64,000 bases of DNA from contig CAUEEP010000921.1 of assembly GCA_958450365.1 (NCBI GenBank), forward strand, positions 976,001 to 1,040,000, written 5' to 3'. This DNA comes from Mesorhabditis belari (Eukaryota; Nematoda; Chromadorea; Rhabditida; Rhabditidae). Every line of letters starts with the position of its first letter. Position 1 is the stretch's first letter. Positions 1 to 10,408 of this stretch are shown piece after piece. The notes below the pieces were generated by a model. That model was not told where the DNA came from. It made no database searches and saw only the letters and a program-made list of their open reading frames with translations. The position numbers and the translations under genes were made by a program.

Positions 1-178
1 CCGAAATTGCTCGAAATCTCGAGAACCGCTTATCAGAACCTATCGATGTGGGGTCGGAAAATGCAGCTGACGATGAGATCTTGACGATGATTAGAGTGCT
101 GAGCTTCTGGGAAAACTTTGGAAGCCGTAAATAGTCACCAGCTCGGCTCGACGAGGTGCACTACTATTAGAGAAAATA
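1..178. mobile_element. Family A MITE-like repeat, cut by window edge
   Basis: Ends in GCACTACTATTAGAGAAAA followed by TACGGT. The same body (a TATCGATGTGGGGTCGG block and an AGCTTCTGGGAAAA block) recurs at 22139-22364, 22527-22717 and 33428-33652. Complete copies end in inverted CCGTATTTTCTCTAATAG-type termini around a body of about 200 bp with no coding potential. I call it a non-autonomous DNA element; the superfamily is not assigned. Confidence 0.6.
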
Positions 179-179
179 C

Positions 180-840
180 GGTATTTCTTATTTTATATGT
201 TCGCATTTCAAAACTATTCCTTTTTATGTAAATTTTTCACTTAATTCACTTAATTTCACTTAATTGTGCAATTGCATGGATTCCCTTTGCTTTTCTTATC
301 AATCATCAATGTATTTTGGGCTTATCCCTGTTTCCCCTCGCTTAGCTTTCAAAATCTTTTCGTGTTCTGATTCAAATAAATTTTCAAGTTTTATAAAATT
401 CACAAAAAAAGACAAAACAAAAAAAAATGCATTTAAATAAATAAATAAAATAAATAATAACATTTAAATAAAGTTTAAATAAAATTTCCAACCAAGAGAG
501 CAAAAAAAACAAAACACAAATTACAAAAAAAAATTTAATTTGTTGGCATGTTTAATTTGCTCTAAAAGAAAAGGTGTTTGTGTAAAGCTCGAAAAGGATT
601 TGCATTCTGTACCGATGAGGAAACGAATATCCATTTCTAGAACACAGGCCAAAAGCTCTGAGCTGCCAGCACAATGAAACATACCCACATGGAAAGCTTC
701 ATACACACGCGGTGACTGCAGAAACAGACAGCCTTTTTCTGGGTCTCTAAGAGATTTTACCAACGCTTACATCAGAATTAAAAAATTAAATGATGATAGA
801 GGTGATATTAGGTTGGGAACCTGGAAATTTCTTTTTCGTC
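180..840. repeat. Dispersed repeat R, copy 1
   Basis: About 650 bp, AT-rich, with a TAAA-rich centre. It is almost identical to 4490-4632 joined to 7128-7622, so the second copy has been split by an insertion. The block around 530-770 is the most strongly conserved between the copies. No gene is supported here; the ORF-like stretch at 521-763 is present in both copies but shows no recognisable domain. Confidence 0.75.
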
Positions 841-849
841 TTTCTCCCG

Positions 850-1220
850 GTCCTAACCACTCCTTTTTTTCGATGTTCGTCTTTGTGACGACAGTTGGAC
901 TACCGCTTTGTGACTACCGTTTCTTGGTGCATCAGCAATTGTTCCCGTAGCTTCGTAGCGTTGAATAGTGTGGAAAATGATACTTCTGTCGACTTCAAGA
1001 CGCTTGTGAATCTTCCAAGGCCCCTCGCCTCTGCAATTCGATGATCGATGTCGATGGAGATTTTCCAGCCATTCTAAAAAACAACACATTTATATGAAAA
1101 CAATTATATTCCAAATATAATCAAAAAACAACAAAAAGAAACAGAAATGAAGCTTAAATCAACGAGTTATTGTAATTGAACGTGCGTGATACCTTGTTGC
1201 AACAATTATGGCGCACCCTG
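850..1220 (-). pseudogene. Tc1/mariner-type transposase remnant (HTH end)
   Basis: Minus-strand translation of 853-1089 gives a helix-turn-helix-like stretch (KRLEVDRSIIFHTIQRYEATGT, then DAPRNGS), as at the start of Tc1-like transposases. No catalytic DDE/D region remains. Just outside, 1202-1220 reads GGCGCACCCTGTA, which looks like one terminal repeat with its TA. The other end is fused to sequence also found beside the mariner remnant at 8290, so this copy is a deletion or rearrangement product. Confidence 0.5.
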
Positions 1221-1422
1221 TAGAAGCGCATTCTAGAGGGGGAGGGAAAAATTAGGAGCATGCGCTTCTATTAGAGTATTCACGGTAGGTAGGAATTGCA
1301 AAATTTTGGAATATCTAAATGAAAAAGCAGAAACTTTATTTCCTGGATGGAGCCCCGTACAACTGATAAGAAAATGATGATGGGCGAAAGCAGGCATCCA
1401 TTTCTTTAAAATAAAACAAAAA

Positions 1423-2667
1423 ATGAATTCAACAATATTAAATGATGATACTCAAAATAGCACAAATATATCTATTACTACTACTATTACTATTATACCC
1501 TTTAATATTACTATTTTCTACATCGACACATTATGCACCTACATATTAAATCCATTAGCTACACCACCCATCTTGTCTAGAGCAGACTTGTACGTATTTC
1601 CTAATTCGAGGGATGCAGACAGACAACATATTCACTATTTCTATCAAACGGTGAAGAAGCCACAAAATGACGCGAGTGAGCCCGGTGAGAAGTTTGAAAC
1701 GAAGATCATAGAAAAGAGCGAAATAAAAAAGATGAAGAGCCCTGAAGAAATCTACGCTCTCAATGGTCAAACCATTGAGAAACCGGAGAAAAATGAGAAC
1801 CATGATGGCAGCTGGATGCCCACGCACTCTTTGGACATCCTCTCCAAGACCCTCACACGTACGATCTTTGAAAACGTCCATTTTTTTGGTGATTGGTCGA
1901 TATATGAGAACTTGAGGTTCTTCTTGACACAAAAGAGAATATTCATTTTCTATGCCGTGAAGATCGGAACGTTTTGGGCTCTTCTCGCTCCGAAGGGAAA
2001 CACCGGCACCCAAAGTGACAAGGAATTTTCTAACAACGTTGAAAAGCCATGCTTGGTTGATGTGACAAAGTTTGACCCAAATGCGAACGACTACACGATG
2101 CGGAGCGTTGTGATTGGCGGTTTTGTCTTTTTAAATACCAGCGAATATGACGAATGCGATGGGAAAACCATCTACGATGTGAAAAGGGTTGAGATACAAG
2201 CAGGAGAAAAAAAGGACAAGATGCGTCAATACTACATCAAGAAACACAAAGGGAGTGGCCTGATTTGGTTTTTCTACAGAAAGGCAACGAAAAAGTGCAA
2301 AGCTACGATCAGGGATGTGGTCATCTTGGACGAGCATGGGATGCACGCCGATGAATCGAAAACATCAAAGTTTTGCATGTCCGAAAAGGAACTGATAGAG
2401 GCGATAAAGGATATTGAAAAAGCTGATCTTCAGATAGAAGATATCTTGAAGAAGCTCAGTGATTACCAGGTGAAAACCAACGCCGAAATCAAAATTCAAG
2501 TCAACGAAAAGGGCGAATGCGAAATCGAAGAAATTGCGGATTTTGATGGCATCGAAATCTATGAGCCCCATGTGTCAAGGATGCGTGAGGATTATAGTGA
2601 TTTAAAGTGCTTCGACTTTTACTCCACTCTATCATCCACTCTATGCCACTTTTCTTCAAGATCTTAA
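1423..2667 (+). CDS. Unrecognised 414-aa charged protein
   Basis: Single open frame of 414 codons. I do not recognise the family. The first 50 residues or so are Ser/Thr/Ile-rich and could be upstream sequence; the charged remainder has Lys/Glu-rich stretches near residues 90-130 and a probable coiled coil near 320-360 (acidic/Lys heptad-like). Around residues 270-310 a stretch with an aromatic cluster, KKCKATI and HGMH loosely recalls FLYWCH/MULE-associated zinc fingers, but the first Cys expected in that pattern is missing, so this is a guess. It stands alone between transposon debris. It could contain unrecognised introns or be an old element gene. Confidence 0.45.
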   Translation: MNSTILNDDTQNSTNISITTTITIIPFNITIFYIDTLCTYILNPLATPPILSRADLYVFPNSRDADRQHIHYFYQTVKKPQNDASEPGEKFETKIIEKSEIKKMKSPEEIYALNGQTIEKPEKNENHDGSWMPTHSLDILSKTLTRTIFENVHFFGDWSIYENLRFFLTQKRIFIFYAVKIGTFWALLAPKGNTGTQSDKEFSNNVEKPCLVDVTKFDPNANDYTMRSVVIGGFVFLNTSEYDECDGKTIYDVKRVEIQAGEKKDKMRQYYIKKHKGSGLIWFFYRKATKKCKATIRDVVILDEHGMHADESKTSKFCMSEKELIEAIKDIEKADLQIEDILKKLSDYQVKTNAEIKIQVNEKGECEIEEIADFDGIEIYEPHVSRMREDYSDLKCFDFYSTLSSTLCHFSSRS

Positions 2668-2761
2668 CGTGCATGTCAATGAGCTAGACAACAACATTCA
2701 GATTAAATCAGATTAAATCTTTCTTACAAGGGAATCGTTCGAACTGAGCGGATAATATTGT

Positions 2762-2808
2762 TTAAATCTAGATGTTTCTAGATCTAGATCTAGATCTAAA
2801 TCTAGATG
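2762..2808. repeat. TCTAGA microsatellite
   Basis: Short run of TCTAGA/TCTAGAT units. The rest of 2668-3160 holds no gene or further structure that I can support. Confidence 0.6.
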
Positions 2809-3160
2809 TTGAAATAACGGCGATAGCTAAAAACACTTTTTATTCATTTTCAAAGTTTTTGAGTATAACTGCTCTTAAGAATTATTATTGAGCATTCTAA
2901 AATAAATAAAAAGTGTTTTTAAAGGTTTAGCAAAACAAAGTAAAAATATTTTGCCAAGGGGATCCGAACTAGGTTCAAACAAAGCCGAAGTGAGATTAAG
3001 AGCGTGATCCTTACCTCCACACCATCCGGTGACATCTGGTGGGAAGGGAAAGAGCTCATATATCCCCGAGGTGCAATTTCCCGAGTAGGCGCCCAAACTT
3101 TGCAAGCGTTTTTCTTGTGAACCATAGAGAATGAGCAAAAAATAAATAGAGCACCGCACA

Positions 3161-4040
3161 TCGGCGCGAAAATGCGTTTTCTATTGGATTTTTCCGGGAG
3201 TACCTTTTTTAGATGCGGAAAATTGTGCTGATTCCGAATCTGAAGGAATTTTTCAAATCGCCTTGACAGAAATTTTTTAAATTGAGTTTTAGCGGTTTTT
3301 TGGTCATTTTGTATGGGAAATTTTGTGGTACCCTGCAGTTTGGGGCTCGTAACTCGACAACGAGGGTCTAGAACAAAAAACGAGGGGATAATTTTTATTC
3401 TAGAGACTCTTACGAACATTTTGATGCAAAAATCATCAAATTTGCTCAACTCTACAAAAAGTTATAATATTTTTTTAAAAAGAAATGAGAAAATTTATAA
3501 AATTTTCCATTGCACAATTGTTTTGTTCAAAAGAACAATGTAGCTATGTATCGTATTTACTCAAAACAATTAAGGAATATGCAAATTAATAGCTCAAGTG
3601 TGCGGGAGAGTCGAACCAACAACCCCATACTTTTGCGCGGGATTCACGTCGCGCGCCTTAGACCACTCGGCCACGGTTTCCACTTATGTTTTTAGTGTAT
3701 TTTGCAAAATTTCTTTAAAGATGTTATAACTTTTTGTAGAGTTGAGCAAATTTGATGATTTTTGCATCAAAATGTTCGTAAGAGTCTCTAGAATAAAAAT
3801 TATCCCCTCGCTTTTGGTTCTAGACCCTCGTTGTCGAGTTACGAGCTCCAAACTGCAGGGTACCACAAAATTTCCCATACAAAATGACCAAAAAACCGCT
3901 AAAACTCAATTTAAAAAATTTCTGTCAACCGGATTTGAAAAATTCCTTCAGATTCGGAATCAGCACAATTTTTTGCATCTAAAAAGGGTACTCCCAGAAA
4001 AATCCGATAGAAAACGCATTTTTGCCTTATTTCGCGCCGA
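3161..4040. mobile_element. Foldback element with tRNA-like loop
   Basis: Left arm 3161-3475 and right arm 3722-4040 are near-perfect inverted copies of about 315 bp; both contain, in opposite orientation, a GGTACCCTGCAG block and a GATTCCGAATCTGAAGGAA block. The 240-bp spacer carries a tRNA-like sequence. The ORFs in the arms mirror each other and are not genes. Nothing transposase-like is present. Confidence 0.8.
3602..3687 (-). pseudogene. tRNA-like sequence, Ser/Leu (long variable arm) type
   Basis: Reads GTGGCCGAGTGGTCTAAGGC (A-box/D-arm) and GGTTCGACTC (B-box) with a long segment between them, as in type II tRNAs. The anticodon arm folds with five GC pairs but leaves a 10-nt loop containing GTGAA. 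The acceptor strands do not pair. A working tRNA is unlikely; a tRNA-derived repeat or pseudogene fits better. Confidence 0.45.
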
Positions 4041-4489
4041 TGCACCGTGTTGGCGATGCATTTCGCCGATGCATTTCGCACCGTGTTGGCGTCGATAGAC
4101 GTTTACATCGCAACAGCGTAGAGAAATCGTCCGGTCAGTTCGGACCATTCCCTTGTTAGTTGGATGAATAATTTCAACCCGACGAATTCATTTTTTGTTT
4201 TATTTTCTTGTGTTGGAATTTATTTCTCTGTTTCTTTGTTTTAAATTTAAAGCCATTCCAACACAAGGTGGGTAGCTCCCTCCTCCACGTGGTCCCACTG
4301 GAAACTGTTAACCAACACCATATGTATTCTTTTTCACATTTACCAATGTTTTACATGTTCCTATTTTTAAAAAGGTTCATGTTTACGGTGTAATAAGTGA
4401 TTCTTTCTTTTTCTGTACTTATGTTGTGATGGTTGACTGAGCTGAAAAGGAGCAATCGTTTCGTCAAAATTTTACATATTTCTTATTTC

Positions 4490-4632
4490 TTTTTTTTCTT
4501 ATTTTATATGTTCGCATTTCAAAACTATTCCTTTTTATGGAATTTTTCACTTAATTGTGCAATTGCATGGATTCTCTTTGCTTTTCTTGTCAATCATGCA
4601 TGTATTTTGGGCTTATCACTGTTTCTAGAGTA
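4490..4632. repeat. Dispersed repeat R, copy 2, left part
   Basis: Matches 185-330 (shared TATGTTCGCATTTCAAAAC) up to the point where the composite insertion begins. The remainder of copy 2 resumes at 7128. The stretch 4041-4490 shows only short local repeats (two GCACCGTGTTGGCG blocks near 4045-4095) and no gene. Confidence 0.7.
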
Positions 4633-5085
4633 TTTTCCTCGCGAGTAATGCGTTTTTTTAAAACGCACACTTGGGAAAAAATTATTGCAAAAAAATGACG
4701 CAAAAATCATTTTTTACATTGGAAGGGAATTTCAAATCAAATCACCAAATCAGTTAAACGGCTGAGTATCTTTAAAAAGTGTCGTATACAGTGGTCCACA
4801 AATGTATTGTCCCATTGCCATCCAAAAGTTTCTTTCGTACGAAATTCTTGCAAAATAACGATATTCCCAAAATGTGTAGGGTATTTTGCTTACCCATAAT
4901 ACTCTACTTTTCAGGATTATAAGATTTATCCGTATACATTGCAGAAAAATTAAAGTATAAAACAAAAACAATAAGTTACTTAACAAATAGCTCCACAAAA
5001 GTAATGTCCCATTGATGTTTTCCTTGATTCTTCTTTTTATTTTCGCGTTCTATAAACATTAAATGTATTTTATTTTATGATTTAG

Positions 5086-6197
5086 ATGGCTGGCAAGAAA
5101 AACCTTGACACTCCGAATCGCCAAGGCCCGGGAAAATGGGAGGCGGGAAAAGGATGTGACCAACCTCTTCAATTGCTCGAGAAGGACGGTGCGCCGCATT
5201 CTTTCTCAATCAAAAGTCGACCGAAACCTTCATCGAGGCCTCAAGAGTGGCCGACGACCAATCACAACCACAAAAGAAGATCGAGCCGTGATCCAAATGA
5301 TGAAAAACGATCCTAACAAAACACCAACCGATGGAAGGCAAATGATGAAGGATCAATTTAACAGGGTTGTATCGCCGGAAACGATCAAATGACGATTAAA
5401 TCAGGCTGGATTATATGCAAGAAGGGCTGCCCGTAAACCTCTGATAAAATCTAAGCACCGGAAGCAGCGCCTTGACTTTGCACGGACCTACCGAAGTTGG
5501 ACGACACGTGATTGCGCGAAAGTGTTATTTACCGATGAGACAAAAATCAATTTATTTCACGCGGATGGAAACCATCTTATTCGGCGACCAACTGGAAAGC
5601 GATACGCACTCAAGTACATTGCGCCTACCGTGAAATTCAACGGCGGAAACATAATGTGTTGGGTAAGAACCTTTTTAGTATTTTGTTACCTAAATTTTTT
5701 TCTTTAGGAGCGATGTCTCGAACTTCAGTAGATCCGTTAGTCTACGTGAACTCGACGATGGATGCTGTGGCTTACAAGAATATCATGGAGACCCAAATGC
5801 CAATCAAACCAATCCCTTTGCCAATCAAACGATGCCTCCCGGATGGATGCTTCACCAGGACAACGACCCGAAACACAAGTCGAGACTGATGATGGGACGG
5901 TTGGTGACACTTCAAAATGGTACCAGAGCTCGTCTGCCCGGATGGTTTGCGGAAAATCGTGTTAAATTGATCAATCCACCTCCCTACTCACCGGATCTCG
6001 ATCCAATTGAACATTTGTGGTCATTTGTGAAGTCGCGCCTCAAGGGAAAGAAATTAAATTCGAAGGCCGCCTTATGGGTTCACATTCAACGTCTTCAGGC
6101 CACCATCCGCCCAAGTCTTTTGAAAAATCTCGTGGATTCCATGCCGGATCGACTCAATGAAGCGATAAAAGCAAAAGGACGACCAGGCAAATATTAG
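5086..6197 (+). pseudogene. Tc1-like transposase, inactivated
   Basis: Domain order fits Tc1 transposases: N-terminal HTH (RIAKARENGRREKDV...RRTVRRIL, from about 5105), then catalytic blocks FTDET (about 5525), HQDNDPKH (about 5845) and YSPDLDPIEHLW (about 5985). It is broken by a frame change in the first 20 codons, an in-frame TGA at 5390, a GTAAG...TTTAG intron-like insert at 5661-5708 that does not restore frame, and a frameshift near 5840 at a short duplication. The residues between the second D and the E number about 49, against 34 in classic Tc1. Cut-and-paste transposition would need a helper. Confidence 0.85.
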
Positions 6198-6296
6198 TTT
6201 TTTGAAAAAATTGTTAATTCTTTGCAAATGGGACATTACTTTTGTGGAGCGATTTCTTAAGTAACTTATTGTTTTTGTTTTATACTTTAATTTTTC

Positions 6297-6755
6297 GGGA
6301 GTGGGACAAATGCGACCTTTTTTTTGCGCACCCGGACATTAGCGCACCTTTTTTTCGCGTTTTAAAAAAGCTCTAAAAAGCTAATATTAACCAATTTTTA
6401 TTCCAAAAGTTGTTTTCTAGGTAATTTTAGGGCGTAGAATCGAAATTTTGACATATCAGAGCTTGTGGAAACAAACGGACGGAGTTATACAAAGAGAAAA
6501 ATCGACAATTTTCTGTAATTTGATCTAGCCGTTTTGTCTTTCAAATTGGTTCCACAAGCTCTGTTATGTCAAAATTTGAATTCGACACCCTCAAATTACC
6601 TAGAAAAACAACATTTGGAATAGAAATTGGTTAATATTAGCTTTTTAGAGCTTTTTTTAAAACGCGAAAAAGGTGCGCTAATGGGCAAGGTGCGGAAAAA
6701 AAAAGGTGCGCAAATGTCCGGGTGCGCAAAAAAAGGTCGCATTTGTCCCACTCCC
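6297..6755. mobile_element. Family D foldback element (GGGAGTGGGACAAATGCG ends)
   Basis: A 459-bp near-palindrome: GGGAGTGGGACAAATGCG at the left, the inverse at the right, with GCGCACC and CGCGTTTTAAAAAAGCTC blocks mirrored inside. It interrupts the right terminus of the Tc1-like element; comparison with the intact left terminus shows AATTTTTC / AATTTTC on its two sides, a target duplication of about 8 bp, which points away from Tc1/mariner. Related copies lie at 52140-53120. Confidence 0.8.
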
Positions 6756-7127
6756 AATTTTCTGCAATGTATACGGATAAATCTTATAATCCTGAAAAGT
6801 AGAGTATTATGGGTAAGCAAAATACCCTACACTTTTTGGGAATATCGTTATTTTGCCAGATTTTCGTACGAAAGAAACTTTTGGATGGCAATGGGACAAT
6901 ACATTTGTGGACCACTGTATACGACACTTTTTAAAGATACTCAGCCGTTTAACTGATTTGGTGATTTGATTTGAAATTCCCTTCCAATGTAAAAAATGAT
7001 TTTTTTTGAAAAATCTGCGCAAAAAATTGCTTTTATATTTTTTTCGCGCAGGCGCACTTTTTAGAAAACGCATTACTCGAGCTATTACTCGAGTAATTAC
7101 TTACTCGCGAGGAACACACTCAAACCG

Positions 7128-7622
7128 TTTCCCCTCGCTTAGCTTTCAAAATCTTTTCGTATTCTGATTCAAATAAATTTTCAAGTTTTATAAAATTCAC
7201 AAAAAAAGACAAAGCAAAAATAATGCATTTAAATAAATAAATAAATAAAATAAATAAATAAAATAAATAATAACATTTAAATAAAGTTTAAATCAAATTT
7301 CCAACTAAGAGAGCAAAAAAAATTTAATTTGTTGGCATGTTTAATTTGCTCTAAAAGAAAAGGTGTTTGTGTAAAGCTCGAAAAGGATTTGCATTCTGTA
7401 CCGATGAGGAAACGAATATCCATTTCTAGAACACAGGCCAAAAGCTCTGAGCTGCCAGCACAATGAAACATACCCACATGGAAAGCTTCATACACACGCG
7501 GTGACTGCAGAAACAGACAGCCTTTTTCTGGGTCTCTAAGAGATTTTACCAACGCTTACATCAGAATTAAAAAATTAAATGATGATAGAGGTGATATTAG
7601 GTTGGGAACCTGGAAATTTCTT
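7128..7622. repeat. Dispersed repeat R, copy 2, right part
   Basis: Continues the match to 335-833 of the window, including the (TAAA)n centre and the conserved block 7325-7560. Beyond 7622 the two copies diverge because copy 1 lacks the mariner region found here. Confidence 0.75.
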
Positions 7623-7629
7623 TTATAGG

Positions 7630-8660
7630 TAAAACTTCTTAACAATTTATTTTCAGCATAAAATTCAATCAATCCAAATATTTACCATTATCATCGATGA
7701 CTTGTCTCCATCTTTGTTCCAAATCTCTGATCCCACTAGCAAAGAATTCGGCCGGCTGCAGATCGAAATGTCTGACCAGCCAAATTCGAACTTCATCTAC
7801 GTTTTATCGGCTAATAGATGTTGCATCGATCGAAATAGGTGATAGTCTGAAGGAGACAAGTCAGGGCTATATGGCGGAGAGATTCCTACCCCAACTCCAC
7901 AATTTCTTTTTTCTTGGGTGATCTGTGAGGGCGGGCGTTATCCTGATGGTTCAATGCCTCGAACACGTAAGACGCGATCGACCCGTTTCAATTGTTGAAC
8001 GTAGACTAGTCCTGTAACAGTATCACCGGGATCAGTATCACCTCTCTAAATTTGGTTCCTTATCTCCACAAATTTGGTTTTCGTATCTCGCTAAATTTGG
8101 TTCATTATATCTATAAATTCGCTTCCTATAAACGGGACGCGATCGACCCGTTTCAATTGTTGAACGTAGACTAGTCCTGTAACAGTATCACCGGGATTTA
8201 GAACCTCAAAATTTACAAGTCCTTTAGAATTCCACCATAAAGCATCACCTTTTTCCCATTTAATTCGGGTTTTGGTGTCGTTTTCGATGTTTCTCCCGGT
8301 CCTAACCACTCCTTTTCTCCGAGTATTATCGTAGTGGATCCACTTTTCATCGAAAGTCAAAATCGAATCTCAAAAACCACTGTACTTTGATTTGTTGAGG
8401 AGGATTCCCGAGAGTTATTCGAGTTGCCTTGTTCACATAACTCAAACTGTGAAGAATCCATTTTCCGGCGCCTTTACTTTTCCCCATATCGTGCAAATAT
8501 TTTTCAATTGTTGTCCCAAACATATCAGCGTTTGTTAAACTGGAATTGGGGATGTCTTTGTTCCTTGTTTTCTAGATCCTCATTTCCCTTTAAAAAAACG
8601 CTTAAACCAGTTTCTAACTTGTCGTTGTGATATCGATTGATCTCCAAAATTGCTTTATTT
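7630..8660 (-). pseudogene. mariner transposase remnant
   Basis: Minus-strand pieces in several frames, in the order expected for mariner: WILHSLSYVNKATRI (about 8440), FDEKWIHYDN (8340), KGDALWWNSKGLVNFEVLNPG (8240), YVQQLKR, and PPYSPDLSPSDYHLFRSMQ near 7870. Stops, frameshifts and a local duplication (AACGGGACGCGATCGACCCG near 8130 repeats 7970) interrupt it. Transposition function is lost. Confidence 0.8.
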
Positions 8661-8851
8661 TTGCCTAAAAAGAAACTATTTTTCTACACTGTACAAACCT
8701 GTTGCAAGACAACAAATAAAAACTTCACAATATGACAAATATGAGCACAAATCATGGCGTTCTTTTAAAGCAAATATAACTGGCCATTAGTCAAATAATA
8801 TAAATATCACAGTAAAATATGACGTTAAAAATTCGAGGCTTTCGAGCCTTC

Positions 8852-10137
8852 TCAAGTCGCTTTCTTTTTGACGATCACCGCTTTGCCTCGTAACTCGTCC
8901 AATCCAGTGGGCGGGATGACATAATCCTCTCGAGACCGATTTGCCCCAATCTAAATCGAAAAATTATGCTAGCCTTTAAACATTACGCTAAACTTCAGAA
9001 AATATTACCTCATACAGTTGAGCGTTACTATTGTGCAAATTTTTGTACTCCCAAACTCCAATTTGTCTAAACAAAAAAATTTAATGTTTTTAATAGAAAC
9101 AAACACCAACCGACTTTTTCCATGGAGAGTCAACACGTAAAATTGGTCAAGATCCTCGGGAGAGAAGCTTTCCTTTTGGTGAACATCTTCATTCAGCTCG
9201 TCATCGAAGTAAACGTAACCAATCTCAAGACAAAACGCTTGTAGTTTTAATTGGTTTTCAAAACAAAAATTATCCTCAAACTATGTATGTAAAAAATTTG
9301 GTTTTTAAATTACGTTAGTTTATGAGATGCGCCAACTAGATAAGATTGCACCAAGCAAAAAACCCACCACAAGACACCAATGAGCTGCCTCTCCATTTCT
9401 TTCCATGGAGGGCATATGATTTTTGTCGCAATCATATGGGATGATGAAGAGAGATTGATTGTGAAGAGAGTCGATTATCTGAAGAAAATCAATCTTGACA
9501 AATTTTCTGTAAAAGTACTCACTTCTTGTTCCGTCGGAAATTTTCGACATTCGGTAGAAAGTTCAGGCATCACTTCGTCGACGAGTTGAGTTAACCATTG
9601 TGCTAAAATAAGCAAAAGTCATTTTCGCATCATTGTTTCAAAGTGTCACCGGTTTATTCTTTCTTTCCCCAAGGAAAGCAAGATTCCAATTCCAAAGTTA
9701 ACGTTAAAGCTTTTACCTGAGAAAATCTCTCCCTTTTTTTGAGATCCCAATCTCGCGAGCTTTCACTGTTAAGTGATCAGCGGAAAGCGGAGGTGTTTCT
9801 CGATGAAGAAGACTCGTTGAAGCCATACATATTGCAACCATTCCACACCTGAAATAAACAAAATTCTTTTGGGATTTCCAAGATGGTACAATCTAGGTAA
9901 AAGAAACAAACTTACTGAGGTCCATTTTGTATGATCGGTTCAACTTTGTTGAGGAAAAGACGCGCGCCAGGAAAACGTTCACTAAAAAAAAGTTTGGTGA
10001 ATTGCAAGGTAATTTAATTCCTTTTATGTTTTTTCAAAACTTACTCACCCATCCATCATTGCTTTTTTAAAGTACGCACATTCTCGACGGCCAACTTCAA
10101 TGCGCTCGTGGAAAAGATTCGAATATTCTGACCACAT
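8852..10137 (-). CDS. actmap: Actin maturation protease-like (UPF0692/C19orf54 family)
   Basis: Eight exons on the minus strand: 10137-10049, 9981-9916, 9848-9717, 9602-9523, 9478-9337, 9237-9111, 9066-9009, 8950-8852; about 263 aa. The family (human C19orf54/ACTMAP) is a cysteine protease that trims the N terminus of actin. Seen here: NGPQ|CGMVAICMA with the putative catalytic Cys; IIPYDCDKNHMP...AAHWCLVVGFLLG carrying the His region; FYVLTLHGKSR, QIGVWEY and DYVIPPTGLDELRGKAV as the typical C-terminal strands. Splice phases fit throughout except exon 3, where a run of seven T (9734-9740) puts the downstream part one base out of frame; six would restore it. The start ATG is the first in frame after a possible acceptor, so an extra 5' exon is possible. 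Head to head with the survivin gene. Confidence 0.82.
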
Positions 10138-10408
10138 CACGTTCCGGAACGATCGGCTGTTTACAGTGCTATGTATGTAGTTACCTCTAAATTAATTTTT
10201 TTCGATTAAAAAGTAAGCTTAAATTTTGAATGAAAATGATTCCAACAGCTATTGGGCTTGGTTTTACACAAAGACGCCTTTTTATACTGCACCTTTTCTA
10301 CAGTAGGCCACAATATCCGCTGGCGCAAGAAAGAAACTTTTGAAAATACTAAGTTACTTGGCTCTAGTTATCTCTATATTTTGACTGGCAATCTTCTCAA
10401 TATTTTCG
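10138..10408. promoter_or_regulatory. Shared divergent promoter interval
   Basis: Only about 270 bp separate the two start codons of the protease-like and survivin-like genes, so both promoters must lie here or overlap the 5' ends. No TATA box or spliced-leader acceptor stands out clearly. The ORF at 10252-10452 is a frame shadow of the survivin start region. Confidence 0.4.

Larger units (their letters stand above)
4789..6917 (+). mobile_element. Tc1-like transposon, 2.1 kb
   Basis: Ends are CAGTGGTCCACAAATG and its inverse, each flanked by TA, the target duplication of Tc1/mariner elements. The inverted termini are unusually long (over 200 bp). It encloses a broken transposase gene and, inside its right terminus, a 459-bp foldback insertion (6297-6755). 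Confidence 0.85.
4634..7115. mobile_element. Outer inverted-repeat composite insertion
   Basis: The outermost matching ends are CTCGCGAG-type sequences near 4638 and 7105, followed inwards by AACGCA and by a long inverted match (4700-5015 against 6222-7000). The matching extends well beyond the TA-flanked ends of the Tc1-like element inside, so either this element has very long termini or the inner element jumped into the loop of an older palindrome. It splits repeat R copy 2. Confidence 0.65.

Noticed and set aside
2919..3878. ORFs in the arms of the 3-4 kb palindrome
   Set aside because: Mirror images of one another on opposite strands, with stops and no known domain.
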